NCBI GenBank assembly: GCA_964445645.1
Contig: CAYULH010000004.1
Span: 1-64,000, forward strand
Source of the DNA: Aureispira sp964445645
GTDB lineage: Bacteria > Bacteroidota > Bacteroidia > Chitinophagales > Saprospiraceae
DNA length: 64,000 bases
Direction of reading: 5' to 3'
Of the stretch, positions 15,012 through 24,040 are shown piece by piece. Position numbers and translations under genes: made by a program. Under the pieces are notes generated by a model. It searched no databases and had not been told where the DNA came from. It saw only the letters and a list, made by a program, of their open reading frames with translations. Position 1 is the first letter of the stretch. Every line of letters starts with the position of its first letter.

Positions 15012-16634
15012 ATGAAAATTACAATGCAACGCCAAGATGATGCTTTCCACTTTATTGCACGCAACCAAACGGGTGCTACCTTATCCTTAGATGGCTCGCC
15101 TGCCATTGGAGGACACAACCAAGGTTTCCGCCCCATGGAATCGCTTTTGGCTGGTTTGGGCGGTTGTACGGCTATTGATGTTATTAGTATTCTCAAAAAA
15201 CAACGCCAACAACTAGACGATATACAAATAGAGATTGAGGCTACTCGCCGGGAAAAGCCACTGCCCAAAATATTTGAAGATATTCAGGTGCGTTTTGTAC
15301 TCAAAGGCGTGATTGATGCCAAAAAAGTGGACAAAGCCCTAGAGTTGGTCAAAGAGAAGTACTGCTCGGTGTATAAGATTTTGATTGCTACGGCTACGAT
15401 TTCTTATCATTATACCATTGAAGCAAGTACACCAGCCCGAACCACACAAATTCCAGCCCCTAGCCAGCATTTTGAAACGCTGGCTGTTCGCACGCAAGTA
15501 GCGCAAACCAACAACAAGGAACATTCTGTACCCGTGTACTTGACCTCTAGCTTTACTTATGATAGTGCAGAGGAGGCGGCTGCCACCTTTGCAGGAGAAA
15601 CAGATGCTTATATTTACTCCCGTTTTTCCAATCCCAATGCCACAGAATTCATTCAAAAAATGTGTTTGCTAGAAGGTACAGAAGATGGTTTTGCTACCGC
15701 TTCGGGCATGTCGAGTATTTTTGCCTCTTTTGCAGCGTTTCTCAAGCAGGGCGATCACTTGGTGGCTTGCCGCTCGGTTTTTGGCAATACGCACCGCATT
15801 ATCACAGAGGTGCTGCCACAATGGGGCGTAGAATATACCTATGTAGATATTGATGCGCCCGAAACATGGGAGGCCGCCATTAGGCCCAATACCAAAATGC
15901 TTTTTTGCGAAACGCCTTCCAATCCTGCCTTGGATTTTATTGATTTGGATTGGTTGGGCCAATTGACCAAGAAGCACGGCATTATTCTCAATGTTGATAA
16001 TTGCTTTGCTACCCCTTATTTGCAACAGCCTGCAAAGTATGGGGCGGATTTGGTCACGCACTCGGCTACCAAGTGGATTGATGGGCAGGGACGTGTGCTT
16101 GGGGGTTTGGTGCTTGGACGCAAGGAATTGATTAAGGAAGTGTATGCTTTTGCTCGACGTACAGGGCCGGCTATTTCGCCTTTTAATGCTTGGCTCTTGT
16201 CCAAGAGCTTGGAAACTTTGGCGGTGCGTATGCAGCGGCACTGTGAGAATGCCTTGCGAATTGCTCAATACTTGGATCAGCATCCAGAGGTGGAGCAAGT
16301 CAAATATCCACACCTCCCTTCTCACCCTCAATACGACTTGGCCGTACAACAAATGCGCTTGGGTGGCGGCTTGTTTACCTGCATTGTCAAGGGGGGCTTG
16401 GAGCGTGGCAAACGTTTCCTCAATGCCTTGAACATGCTTTCGCTAACCGCCAATTTGGGCGATAGCAGAACCATTGCCACCCACCCAGCTTCTACTACAC
16501 ATGGCAAACTGACCCCCGAGGCCCGAGCTGCGGTGGGTATTTGGGATGGTTTGGTGCGTTTTTCGGTAGGTTTGGAGCATGTGGATGATATTATTGCCGA
16601 TATAGAACAGGCTTTGGAGGCTTCTAAGGAGTAG
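15012..16634 (+). CDS. metZ: OsmC-like domain fused to O-succinylhomoserine sulfhydrylase (MetZ)
   Basis: The 540-residue fusion has two parts. Residues 1-135 are an OsmC/YhfA-type domain with both conserved cysteines (GLGGCTAID, about C52, and EKYCSVYK, about C117). Residues 150-540 are a Cys/Met-metabolism PLP enzyme with YSRFSNPN, ATASGMSSI, NVDNCFATPYLQ and the PLP lysine in HSATKWIDGQGRVLGG, the sequence characteristic of MetZ. MetZ makes homocysteine from O-acyl-homoserine and sulfide. The OsmC part is a thiol peroxidase-type or sulfur-handling domain; it could deliver or protect sulfur, but this is inference. No stop or frameshift separates the parts. Controlled by the SAM-I riboswitch. 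Confidence 0.9.
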   Translation: MKITMQRQDDAFHFIARNQTGATLSLDGSPAIGGHNQGFRPMESLLAGLGGCTAIDVISILKKQRQQLDDIQIEIEATRREKPLPKIFEDIQVRFVLKGVIDAKKVDKALELVKEKYCSVYKILIATATISYHYTIEASTPARTTQIPAPSQHFETLAVRTQVAQTNNKEHSVPVYLTSSFTYDSAEEAAATFAGETDAYIYSRFSNPNATEFIQKMCLLEGTEDGFATASGMSSIFASFAAFLKQGDHLVACRSVFGNTHRIITEVLPQWGVEYTYVDIDAPETWEAAIRPNTKMLFCETPSNPALDFIDLDWLGQLTKKHGIILNVDNCFATPYLQQPAKYGADLVTHSATKWIDGQGRVLGGLVLGRKELIKEVYAFARRTGPAISPFNAWLLSKSLETLAVRMQRHCENALRIAQYLDQHPEVEQVKYPHLPSHPQYDLAVQQMRLGGGLFTCIVKGGLERGKRFLNALNMLSLTANLGDSRTIATHPASTTHGKLTPEARAAVGIWDGLVRFSVGLEHVDDIIADIEQALEASKE

Positions 16635-16668
16635 CGGTATTTGTATTAACCATCAAATTCTAATTAAA

Positions 16669-17163
16669 ATGAAAAAGGAAGCTTCTTTGTTGCCTTATGC
16701 CTTATTATTGAATGTAGTTTATGTGGGGATTTTTGGGCTGGCGCATTATTTTTTGGGTAGTAATCTCCATTTATACTCGGTTGTTTATGATAATGTATTG
16801 TTGTGGGTATTGCTCTTTGTATCTATCCAAGTGGTCAGCCTTCTTTGCAAGGCTTTTAGGTGGTCAGATGATGCTACGGTTCCGCTTGTTATCAATGTGC
16901 TGGTAGTAATTGTACTCTTATGGTTGAGTGCCTTGCTGCTTGCTTGGTATACCCAAGTTTCGGTTGAGCCATTGGGAACATGGCAACGAGGGTTTTTGAA
17001 TGTATTGGGTTTCTTGTATGTTTATTTGATGTTTGCTGTGGTAACTAGTTTTTATACGGGTAGTATTTTTAAGTTGGTGGGATTGGGAGTAGCTTTGTTA
17101 TCCTATTTGGTTTTTGCCTTCTTTCCAGCTTTGACCAGCAATTTGGTTGCTGCTATTTTTTAA
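16669..17163 (+). CDS. Small polytopic membrane protein, unknown
   Basis: The 164-residue protein is almost wholly hydrophobic with about five transmembrane segments and a few charged turns (KAFRWSDD). It begins 34 bp after the metZ stop, so may be in the SAM-controlled transcript. No motif is recognised; orientation suggests an inner-membrane protein. It is followed at 17188 by the first of two 53-bp direct repeats. Confidence 0.6.
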   Translation: MKKEASLLPYALLLNVVYVGIFGLAHYFLGSNLHLYSVVYDNVLLWVLLFVSIQVVSLLCKAFRWSDDATVPLVINVLVVIVLLWLSALLLAWYTQVSVEPLGTWQRGFLNVLGFLYVYLMFAVVTSFYTGSIFKLVGLGVALLSYLVFAFFPALTSNLVAAIF

Positions 17164-17187
17164 GGAGTGCTATTTTTAGGGGTTTTT

Positions 17188-17240
17188 CCGATAATTTCAA
17201 CTGTCCGTTTTTTGAATGGTTTTAATTTTATCGTACAAAA
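17188..17240 (+). repeat. Left 53-bp direct repeat flanking the AbiE cassette
   Basis: This 53-bp segment, starting CCGATAATTT and ending TATCGTACAAAA, recurs at 19160-19212 in the same orientation with a single difference (C versus T at the tenth to eleventh position after the start). It contains outer CGATAA/TTATCG half-sites. It lies 70 bp upstream of the AbiEi-like start codon. Confidence 0.9.
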
Positions 17241-17310
17241 ATGCAACTTTGTTCTTCTAAATGTTGTAATTTAGAGCATTAGGAGATTTTATAAACACTG
17301 CTACTTTTGT

Positions 17311-18312
17311 ATGGATGAAGATATATTATACTATGCTTTGGAGCAATTGACTGCCACGACACAACTTAATTTGCAAGTGCATCCTATGCCCGCTTCTGCT
17401 CCAGATCAAGGACATGACGGTCAGTTAAAATTGACAATTGACACATTGGAAGAATATTTTTTCTTTAATGTCAAAAAACGATTATCTCTTTCTAATTTAC
17501 CTTATTTGGATAAATATCTGAATCAGGAGAAAAACACGCTTCTTATTGGGGATTATATATCTAAGCCTCTAAGAAAAAACTTAAAAGAAAAGCAAATTTC
17601 CTATTTGGATACCTCTGGAAATACCTTTATTACCAATCATAATGGGCTGCTTATCTATACCGAAACCAATACTAGTAATCCTGTTCTTACCCCAAAAACA
17701 GGCAATGCTTTTTCTAAAACGGGTTTAAAAGTTATCTTTCAATTGCTTATTAACGATTCAATACTCCATCAACCCTATAGAAAAATAGCAGAATATGCCC
17801 AAGTTTCGCCTGATTCGGTAAGTAGAATTCTCAAAGAGTTAAAGCGAGAAGGGTATGTCATTCAGCTCCATGCAAAACAACTGCAATTACAACACAAAGA
17901 ACGATTGATTCAAGAATGGGTTGCCTTGTTTAATCGAGTATTGCGCCCCAAGCTCAAGCAGCAAGCATTTAAAAGTAAAGACTTTAGCAAGCTAAGAGCA
18001 TACGCCCATGAGGCTAATGTAGATATTGGTGGAGAATTGGCAGGAGAATTATTATCCAATTATTTAATTGCTGAACGGGCTATTTTTTATACAGATTTGC
18101 CTTTTATAAATGTAGCAAAACAGTTGAAATTAGTTCCTTCTACCAAAAGTTCGGATGCTGTCACTCTTATCAAAAAATTCTGGCAAAGTGCATCGAATGC
18201 CCCTACAATTCCGCCTATTTTGGTCTATGCTGATTTATTAAACAACCCAACTCCCCGGAATTTAGAAACTGCTCAAATTATTTATAATAGCTATGTCAAA
18301 AATACTTTATAG
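17311..18312 (+). CDS. AbiEi-type transcriptional regulator/antitoxin of a type IV toxin-antitoxin pair
   Basis: The 333-residue protein matches the layout of AbiEi_2-type antitoxins. It has a long N-terminal region, a winged-helix DNA-binding domain (about residues 144-195, with YRKIAEYAQVSPDSVSRILK as recognition helices) and a C-terminal domain with DIGGELAGELLSNYL and IPPILVYADLL. In the AbiE system the antitoxin represses its promoter and counters the toxin without direct binding. The downstream NTase gene overlaps it by 20 bp, a strong sign of coupling. A TACTTTTG -7-like word lies only 2 bp before the ATG, so the mRNA may be almost leaderless or the true promoter is further upstream. 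Confidence 0.75.
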   Translation: MDEDILYYALEQLTATTQLNLQVHPMPASAPDQGHDGQLKLTIDTLEEYFFFNVKKRLSLSNLPYLDKYLNQEKNTLLIGDYISKPLRKNLKEKQISYLDTSGNTFITNHNGLLIYTETNTSNPVLTPKTGNAFSKTGLKVIFQLLINDSILHQPYRKIAEYAQVSPDSVSRILKELKREGYVIQLHAKQLQLQHKERLIQEWVALFNRVLRPKLKQQAFKSKDFSKLRAYAHEANVDIGGELAGELLSNYLIAERAIFYTDLPFINVAKQLKLVPSTKSSDAVTLIKKFWQSASNAPTIPPILVYADLLNNPTPRNLETAQIIYNSYVKNTL

Positions 18313-19153
18313 TGCGCTTCGGACACCGGGAATCAAAACTATCCTTCATGATTTGCAAGAGGCTTCTAATGAATTAGGAATTGATTTTTTTGGAATTGGG
18401 GCTTTGGCCCGAAATGTTTGGTTTATATCCAATAATGAACAGGCTAGAGGTACAAAAGATGTGGATTTTGCAGTCTATGTACCAACTTTAGAACGATACC
18501 AAGCTCTCCGAGATAAACTTGTTTCCAATTATTCCTACACCAGTATTCCAACTAATGAGTATCGCTTAATTTCACCTCCCCCCAATCAGATTGCTGTAGA
18601 TTTGATTCCTTTTGAAATGATAGCAGAACAGGAAAGTAATATTGTTAGTACTAAAAGTATTCTTTCTAATAATTTTGAGGGCTTGCCCGAAGTATATCTG
18701 AATGGTTTGGTTGATGCCACAATTGAAGAACACGCTATAAACGTTTGTTCTATTCCATCAGTAGTTATCCTCAAACTCATTTCTTATGATGATAGACCTG
18801 AAAATAGACCTAATGATCCCATAGATATAAACTCTATTTTGAGCTATTATCCAGAACTTGAAATGGAGATGATTTGGGAGGAATATACTTTTTTATATGA
18901 GACAGATCAAGAGGCATTGAGTCCTTATGATATTGGTATTAAAGTATTGGGCTATGAAATCGCCAAAATAATTGGCATTAAGCCACAACTACTTGAACGT
19001 GTTCTTGATATTTTGAATCGTGCTATCAACTTACAATCCAACCTTGCACAACAAATGATTCAGGATAGTACCAAAGAAACTGTCGAAGATAAATGCAATA
19101 GTTTGACTCTAATCAAACAAGGTATTGAAGAGCAAGTAGCTAATTTTTCTTAA
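18293..19153 (+). CDS. AbiEii/AbiGii-type nucleotidyltransferase toxin
   Basis: The 286-residue protein shows the minimal nucleotidyltransferase fold: FFGIGALARNVWF (GxGA, about residues 33-45), then TKDVDFAVYV with the catalytic DxD (about residues 55-64) and a third acidic residue in VDLIPFEM. This is the AbiEii/MenA-like family that modifies tRNA or other targets and arrests growth. The C-terminal helical part is of usual length. It overlaps its antitoxin by 20 bp and ends 6 bp before the right 53-bp direct repeat. Confidence 0.75.
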   Translation: MSKILYSALRTPGIKTILHDLQEASNELGIDFFGIGALARNVWFISNNEQARGTKDVDFAVYVPTLERYQALRDKLVSNYSYTSIPTNEYRLISPPPNQIAVDLIPFEMIAEQESNIVSTKSILSNNFEGLPEVYLNGLVDATIEEHAINVCSIPSVVILKLISYDDRPENRPNDPIDINSILSYYPELEMEMIWEEYTFLYETDQEALSPYDIGIKVLGYEIAKIIGIKPQLLERVLDILNRAINLQSNLAQQMIQDSTKETVEDKCNSLTLIKQGIEEQVANFS

Positions 19154-19159
19154 TTTTGT

Positions 19160-19212
19160 CCGATAATTTTAACTGTCCGTTTTTTGAATGGTTTTAATTT
19201 TATCGTACAAAA
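19160..19212 (+). repeat. Right 53-bp direct repeat flanking the AbiE cassette
   Basis: It matches 17188-17240 over 52 of 53 positions. It begins 6 bp after the toxin stop codon. The pair bracket a 1.97-kb unit that separates the methionine genes metZ and metX. Confidence 0.9.
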
Positions 19213-19238
19213 TACAAACTCTACTTCCTTGCTCCGCT

Positions 19239-19314
19239 CTTATTTAAATTGTTGCTTCTTTTTTTAAATAAGCGAGCCCCTTATTTAAAATTTGAACACT
19301 TTTCTTAAATAAGG
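19239..19314. promoter_or_regulatory. Four alternating CTTATTTAAA/TTTAAATAAG half-sites upstream of metX
   Basis: CTTATTTAAA (19239-19248), TTTAAATAAG (19263-19272), CCTTATTTAAAA (19279-19290) and CTTAAATAAGG (19304-19314) form two inverted pairs just before metX (ATG 19376). They could be a regulator binding site or two attenuator stems. Confidence 0.45.
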
Positions 19315-19375
19315 TTTACTTTTATTAGATGTTATCACACCTTATATCTATTCTAGTTTTCAAAAGCAAACGAAC

Positions 19376-20419
19376 ATGCTATTACCTGAAGGTCTTCAAA
19401 TTTATCAGCATTTACACCCCGTACAGTTGGAGCGTGGAGCCGTATTGCCTGCTGTACAAATTGCTTATCATACTTTTGGCACCCTCAATCCGACCAAGGA
19501 CAATGTAGTTTGGGTATTTCATGCCTTGACGGCCAATTCTAACCCCACAGACTGGTGGAAGGGGATTATTGGGGAAAATACGTGGATTGATCCGCAGCGG
19601 CATTTTATTGTTTGCGCCAATGTATTGGGTTCGTTTTATGGGAGCACCAACCCCCGTGTACACCATCCGCAAACCCATCAGCCTTATGGAATGCGGTTTC
19701 CCTTATTTACAGTACGGGATGTCGTGACCTTGCACCATCTATTAAGAGCCTATTTAGAAATTGAAACCATTAAAGTGGCAATTGGTGGCTCTTTTGGAGG
19801 GCATCAGGCATTGGAATTTGCACTAGCAGCGCCCAATTGTGTGCAGAGCTTGGTATTGTTGGCTACAAGTGCCCGCGAAACCGCTTGGAGCATTGCCATT
19901 CATGAAGCCCAACGAATGGCGATTGAGACCGACCCTACTTGGCGCAACAATACGCCAGAGGCTGGCGCACAAGGGCTCAAAACGGCTCGGGGCATTGGCC
20001 TGCTCTCCTACCGAACCATTCAAAGTTATATTGACCGACAAACGGATCGGGGGGACAAAGTGGACGACTATAAAGCGGCTTCTTATGTGCGTTATCAGGG
20101 CGATAAGCTCGAAAAACGCTTTCATGCCCACTGCTATTGGTACCTGACCAAATGCTTGGATAGCCATAATATAGGTCGTGGCCGAGGAGGTGTGGAAACT
20201 GCATTGCAACAATTGGATGTGCCTTGTACGGTTATTGGTATAGATACGGACATGCTTATTCCGCCTTCGGAGCAGCAATTCTTAGCCCAACATTTGCCGC
20301 AAGGGCGTTATTACGAAGTTTCCTCTGCATTTGGGCATGATGGTTTTTTGATTGAGGTGCAGGCTATTAATACCATTCTCAAAAAACATTTTGAACGATT
20401 GGGGGAAGCATCTTCTTAA
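19376..20419 (+). CDS. metX: Homoserine O-acetyltransferase (MetX)
   Basis: The 347-residue alpha/beta-hydrolase has the MetX order: HALTANSN oxyanion region, GGSFGGHQ nucleophile elbow (S139), then acidic D290/D292 (GIDTDMLIPP) and catalytic H321 (FGHDGF). Transfers an acyl group to L-homoserine, giving the substrate for MetZ. The usual LGGxxGSTGP block reads LGSFYGSTNP, a deviation that may bear on acyl specificity. Acetyl versus succinyl donor cannot be settled by eye. The paired metZ lies 2.7 kb upstream, with the AbiE cassette between. Confidence 0.92.
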   Translation: MLLPEGLQIYQHLHPVQLERGAVLPAVQIAYHTFGTLNPTKDNVVWVFHALTANSNPTDWWKGIIGENTWIDPQRHFIVCANVLGSFYGSTNPRVHHPQTHQPYGMRFPLFTVRDVVTLHHLLRAYLEIETIKVAIGGSFGGHQALEFALAAPNCVQSLVLLATSARETAWSIAIHEAQRMAIETDPTWRNNTPEAGAQGLKTARGIGLLSYRTIQSYIDRQTDRGDKVDDYKAASYVRYQGDKLEKRFHAHCYWYLTKCLDSHNIGRGRGGVETALQQLDVPCTVIGIDTDMLIPPSEQQFLAQHLPQGRYYEVSSAFGHDGFLIEVQAINTILKKHFERLGEASS

Positions 20420-20470
20420 TACTTCTTACCTGAAAACATCTAACTAAATTACTCTTTAAAAAGCTTAGTT

Positions 20471-21343
20471 ATGCTGCGTATTGTTCTTTTTTTGTTCTTG
20501 ATAATTGCTGGTTATTTAAATAAAGCCACTGCTCAGAATGTATGGATAGATTATATAGTAGGCCGGCCTGACATCTTCTATTTGGATGCCAAAAAAGCCG
20601 TGGCCAAAGATTGGGGAATTGCTTATGAAACGGAAATGGCTGGTTGTATAGATGGTGAAGATACTCGTAGGCGTGCAGCAGAGTTAGACCAAAAAAATCA
20701 AGCTTATTTTAGATGGCTAGAATTGCGTTATGGCCAAGATTGGTTGCCACTGTTTAATAGGGCTGTCGCCAAAAAACACCACTACCTAAAAGCACAGGAA
20801 AATCGAGAAAAGGGGGTTTGGTATGAATTGTTGGAGAATGAGGGGGATTCTGAATTTTATACCATCAAACAACAAGTAGCTGCCGAGTGGGGCATTAATT
20901 ATCAAGCAGTATGGGTAGATGTGGCGGCCTTGGATAAACAGGAAAAAGAGCAATTGCAACAACAGTTTGAACAAAGTGTGGATTATCAACAGCAGCTCCA
21001 AGATCGCTTGGGCGATGAGTGGACGGATTGGATAGAAGAAGAAAGCCGCCTGCGCTTGCTCCAAAAATTAACGCCCCAAAAAGGAACTTGGGTGGATGTG
21101 GTTTGGGGAATGCCCAACAGCCCTTATTTCAAAGCCAAGGCGGCTGTTGCCAAACGCTGGGGCATACCGTACGAGACACGCCTCATGGGCAATGAGCGCA
21201 CAGCGCCTTTGATTTACAAGCAACGAGATTTGATGCGCCAAAATGCGGTGTATTTTGCCGCTCTCAACCAGCATTTTAATCGGGGTTGGATTAGGGATTT
21301 TTATCGAGAGGTGCAGCAGGCTTATGCTCGGGAGGTGCAGTAA
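20471..21343 (+). CDS. Secreted protein with three internal repeats, unknown
   Basis: The 290-residue protein has a signal peptide (NKATAQ-N, cleavage about residue 21). It then has three repeats of roughly 80-95 residues: NVWIDYIVGRPDIFYLDAKK, GVWYELLENEGDSEFYTIKQ and GTWVDVVWGMPNSPYFKAKA each open a unit that continues V(A/)A(K/E)xWGIxY and ends in a YF..L...G..W...F segment. The repeats are clearly homologous but diverged. Exported, probably periplasmic or surface. No family recognised. Confidence 0.7.
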   Translation: MLRIVLFLFLIIAGYLNKATAQNVWIDYIVGRPDIFYLDAKKAVAKDWGIAYETEMAGCIDGEDTRRRAAELDQKNQAYFRWLELRYGQDWLPLFNRAVAKKHHYLKAQENREKGVWYELLENEGDSEFYTIKQQVAAEWGINYQAVWVDVAALDKQEKEQLQQQFEQSVDYQQQLQDRLGDEWTDWIEEESRLRLLQKLTPQKGTWVDVVWGMPNSPYFKAKAAVAKRWGIPYETRLMGNERTAPLIYKQRDLMRQNAVYFAALNQHFNRGWIRDFYREVQQAYAREVQ

Positions 21344-21456
21344 AAACCCAAAGTGCCTCCGATACCATAGTTCAAAATAAATTAACAATTACTTATGAAC
21401 CCCCAGCCGCAAACAGCTATTTCATGGCTTAATTTTTGGTCTCTTGATTTTTCTTT

Positions 21457-21464
21457 TACTTTTG
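21457..21464 (+). promoter_or_regulatory. Promoter of the MacB/MacA-like pair
   Basis: TACTTTTG (-7) with TTTG at 21435-21438 (-33), 18-bp spacing, a good Bacteroidota promoter match, 66 bp before the GTG start at 21530. Confidence 0.65.
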
Positions 21465-21529
21465 TACTTTTCTAAGAGAACTCACCCCACAAGCTCCCTT
21501 TCTTTTTTGGTTGTTTAAAAGCATTTTTT

Positions 21530-22777
21530 GTGTTTGATAGAGATAAATGGCAGGAGATATTTGGTACCATTCGGCAGAATAAGCTCCGAACAGGGCTAAC
21601 GGCTGCGGGGGTATTTTGGGGTATTTTTATGCTTATCTTTATGATGGGCATGGGCGATGGTTTGGAGAAAGGAATTCTCAATGAATTTGGGGGGCGTTCT
21701 ACCAATAGTATTTATGTTTGGCCCGAAGAAACCACGGTGGCCTACAAAGGGCTGCCTGTAGGGCGTTGGGAATCGTTTACCATAGATGACATTTATGCCC
21801 TGCGCCAACAAGCCGATTTTATTGATATTATGGCTCCTCGCCATGTCAATCGCAATGTGGTGGCTTCTTATAAAACCAAGACCAATAATTTTGATTTGCG
21901 TGGAGAATGGCCCGGCATATTTGAGGTGGAATCCCTCATTCCCATTCAGGGGCGTGCCTTCAATCAGCGCGATGAAGAACTCAACCGAAAAGTGGTGGTC
22001 ATTGGCAAAACAGTCAAAGAAGAAATCTTTGGCAACATCAATCCTATTGGTAAGTACCTCAGCATCAAGGGCATTTCTTTTCAAGTGATTGGGGTTATCA
22101 AATTTGATGGCGAGTCGCGTCGTTTGCTAGAGGCCGAGGAAACCCTTTTTATTCCCTTGGGTACTTCTCTAAAACTTTTTGGCAATGGCAAAGATATTTC
22201 TTGGTTTGTTTGTACTATTGCAGGCGATAAACGGGTAAGTGATGTAGAGGATCAAATTCTTTCTTTTCTGAAAATGCGCCACCAGATAGCTCCCGAAGAC
22301 GACCAAGCTATTGGGCGTTTTAACCTAGAAAAAGAGTATCGCAAAATTACAGGTCTTTTTAGTGGTATTCGGGCTTTTTTGTGGATGGTGGGTATTGGCA
22401 CCTTAATGGCGGGGGTGGTTAGTGTGAGCAATGTGATGCTGATTACCGTCAAGGATCGCACCAGAGAAATTGGGGTACGCAAGGCATTGGGCGCAACTCC
22501 TTGGTCTATCATCAACTTAATTTTGTTAGAATCTGTTTTTATTACCACCCTATCGGGCTACATTGGGCTATTGTTGGGGACAGGTTTGATTTACTTTATT
22601 AATTTAACGGTTGCTGGGGCGGATATGAGTGGACAAATGTTTATGAACCCCGAAGTGGACTTGGGGGTGAGTTTGGGTTCCTTGTTTGTACTCATTGTAT
22701 CGGGTTTATTGGCCGGATTGCTCCCGTCTTTACATGCGGCACGCATCAATCCTGTAGAGGCATTGCGTTCTGATTAA
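21530..22777 (+). CDS. ABC transporter permease, MacB/FtsX-like
   Basis: The 415-residue protein begins MFDRDKWQEIF..NKLRTGLTAAGVFWGIF, the usual MacB-like N-terminus with first transmembrane segment. It has a MacB periplasmic core domain (residues about 45-270) and an FtsX-type C-terminal three-helix bundle (about 285-410) with KDRTREIGVRKALGATP. The start is GTG: it fits the family N-terminus, and no upstream ATG is in frame. The nucleotide-binding subunit is not adjacent. It is followed after 15 bp by the adaptor gene. Likely exports a lipopeptide, peptide or small molecule; substrate unknown. Confidence 0.88.
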   Translation: MFDRDKWQEIFGTIRQNKLRTGLTAAGVFWGIFMLIFMMGMGDGLEKGILNEFGGRSTNSIYVWPEETTVAYKGLPVGRWESFTIDDIYALRQQADFIDIMAPRHVNRNVVASYKTKTNNFDLRGEWPGIFEVESLIPIQGRAFNQRDEELNRKVVVIGKTVKEEIFGNINPIGKYLSIKGISFQVIGVIKFDGESRRLLEAEETLFIPLGTSLKLFGNGKDISWFVCTIAGDKRVSDVEDQILSFLKMRHQIAPEDDQAIGRFNLEKEYRKITGLFSGIRAFLWMVGIGTLMAGVVSVSNVMLITVKDRTREIGVRKALGATPWSIINLILLESVFITTLSGYIGLLLGTGLIYFINLTVAGADMSGQMFMNPEVDLGVSLGSLFVLIVSGLLAGLLPSLHAARINPVEALRSD

Positions 22778-22792
22778 GATTATAATTATAAT

Positions 22793-24040
22793 ATGAAAAA
22801 CATCCTACTAGGCGTTGTTCTAACCCTATTCCTTTTACTAACGGTATGGCTTATTAGCTACTTTTATAATGGTACAGGCAATGCAGCCACTGAAGCGACT
22901 ACCACTACTGCTTATCGCACTGCTATTGTTTCTAAGGCAGTGGCTACAGGCACGGTCAAGCCCCGTATTGAAATTATTATTGGTTCTCAAGTACCGGGTA
23001 TTGTAGATGAGGTATTTGTAAAAGGGGGCGATTTGGTCAAGAAAGGCGATCCTATTGTTCGCCTACAGCTAGTGCCCAGCCCAACAGCCCTCAACAATGC
23101 CAAGGCCAATGTAGAATTGGCTCGCTTGCGCTTGGAGGAGGCCAAACGCCGCCTCAAACAACAAAAAGGCATCAACAATAAACGTTTTGACATACAGCAG
23201 GCAGAGGCCGAGTTTGCCCGAGCCGAGTTGCAGGAAGAGAAATATGCCGCTTTGCTCAAAGATGGCGTAATCCCAGAACTGGAGTATTTGGAATACAAAA
23301 CAGCACTAGATGTAGCCCGCACTAGCTTGGAAAATGCCCGTATAGGCTCTACCAATTCGCTCAAGGAAATAGAATCGCAAGTAGATGTATTGGCTCAAGA
23401 ACTAGAATCTGCTGTTAATAATGTTCAGTTATTGCAAAAAGGCGTAGCCAGCAAATCGGGCCAAGTAGCCAATATTATTCGCTCTACCGTAGATGGCATG
23501 GTGCTGGATGTGGAATCGGAAGTTGGCGATGCTGTTATTGAACGCAGTTCTTTTAGTGCAGGTACGGGCGTGGCTACCGTTGCCAATATGCAGGATTTGG
23601 TTTTTGAGGGTTTTATTGACGAATCGGATGTGGGGCAACTCAAAAAAGGCATGAAACTCGAATTGACGGTAGGGGCCATTGATGAAATGAAATTTGATGC
23701 CGTGTTGGATTATATTTCGCCCAAAGGTGCTGAGGAAACAGGTTCTATTAAGTTTGAAATTTTGGCCGATGTGGTGCAGAGAGACGATATATTCTTACGT
23801 GCTGGATATAGTGCCAGTGCAGATATTATCCTAGAGAAAAAAGAAAATGTATTGGCTATCTTGGAGCGTGATCTTTTGTTTGAGGATGATGGTAGAACCT
23901 ATGTAGAAGTTCTACCAGAGGAGGGCGAGGAATTTGAAAAACGATATGTCGAAGTAGGGCTTTCGGATGGTATTAATATAGAAATAACCAAAGGATTAAA
24001 AGAAGGGGAACTCATCAAAGAGCAAGGCCCAGCTATGTAG
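22793..24040 (+). CDS. Efflux periplasmic adaptor (MacA/HlyD-like)
   Basis: The 415-residue membrane-fusion protein has one N-terminal transmembrane segment, a biotinyl-lipoyl-like half (IEIIIGSQVPGIVDEVFVKG), a long helical hairpin coiled coil (residues about 95-225, with repeated ARLRLEEAKRRLKQQ-type heptads) and then the return beta-barrel half with GMVLDVESEVGD. Pairs with the MacB-like permease (15-bp spacing) to bridge to an outer-membrane channel. Start is ATG. The stop codon (24038-24040) lies inside a nested palindrome. Confidence 0.9.
   Translation: MKNILLGVVLTLFLLLTVWLISYFYNGTGNAATEATTTTAYRTAIVSKAVATGTVKPRIEIIIGSQVPGIVDEVFVKGGDLVKKGDPIVRLQLVPSPTALNNAKANVELARLRLEEAKRRLKQQKGINNKRFDIQQAEAEFARAELQEEKYAALLKDGVIPELEYLEYKTALDVARTSLENARIGSTNSLKEIESQVDVLAQELESAVNNVQLLQKGVASKSGQVANIIRSTVDGMVLDVESEVGDAVIERSSFSAGTGVATVANMQDLVFEGFIDESDVGQLKKGMKLELTVGAIDEMKFDAVLDYISPKGAEETGSIKFEILADVVQRDDIFLRAGYSASADIILEKKENVLAILERDLLFEDDGRTYVEVLPEEGEEFEKRYVEVGLSDGINIEITKGLKEGELIKEQGPAM

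Noticed and set aside
14753..15040. 95-codon ORF over the riboswitch
   Set aside because: The sequence is the SAM-I aptamer and expression platform; coding is unlikely.
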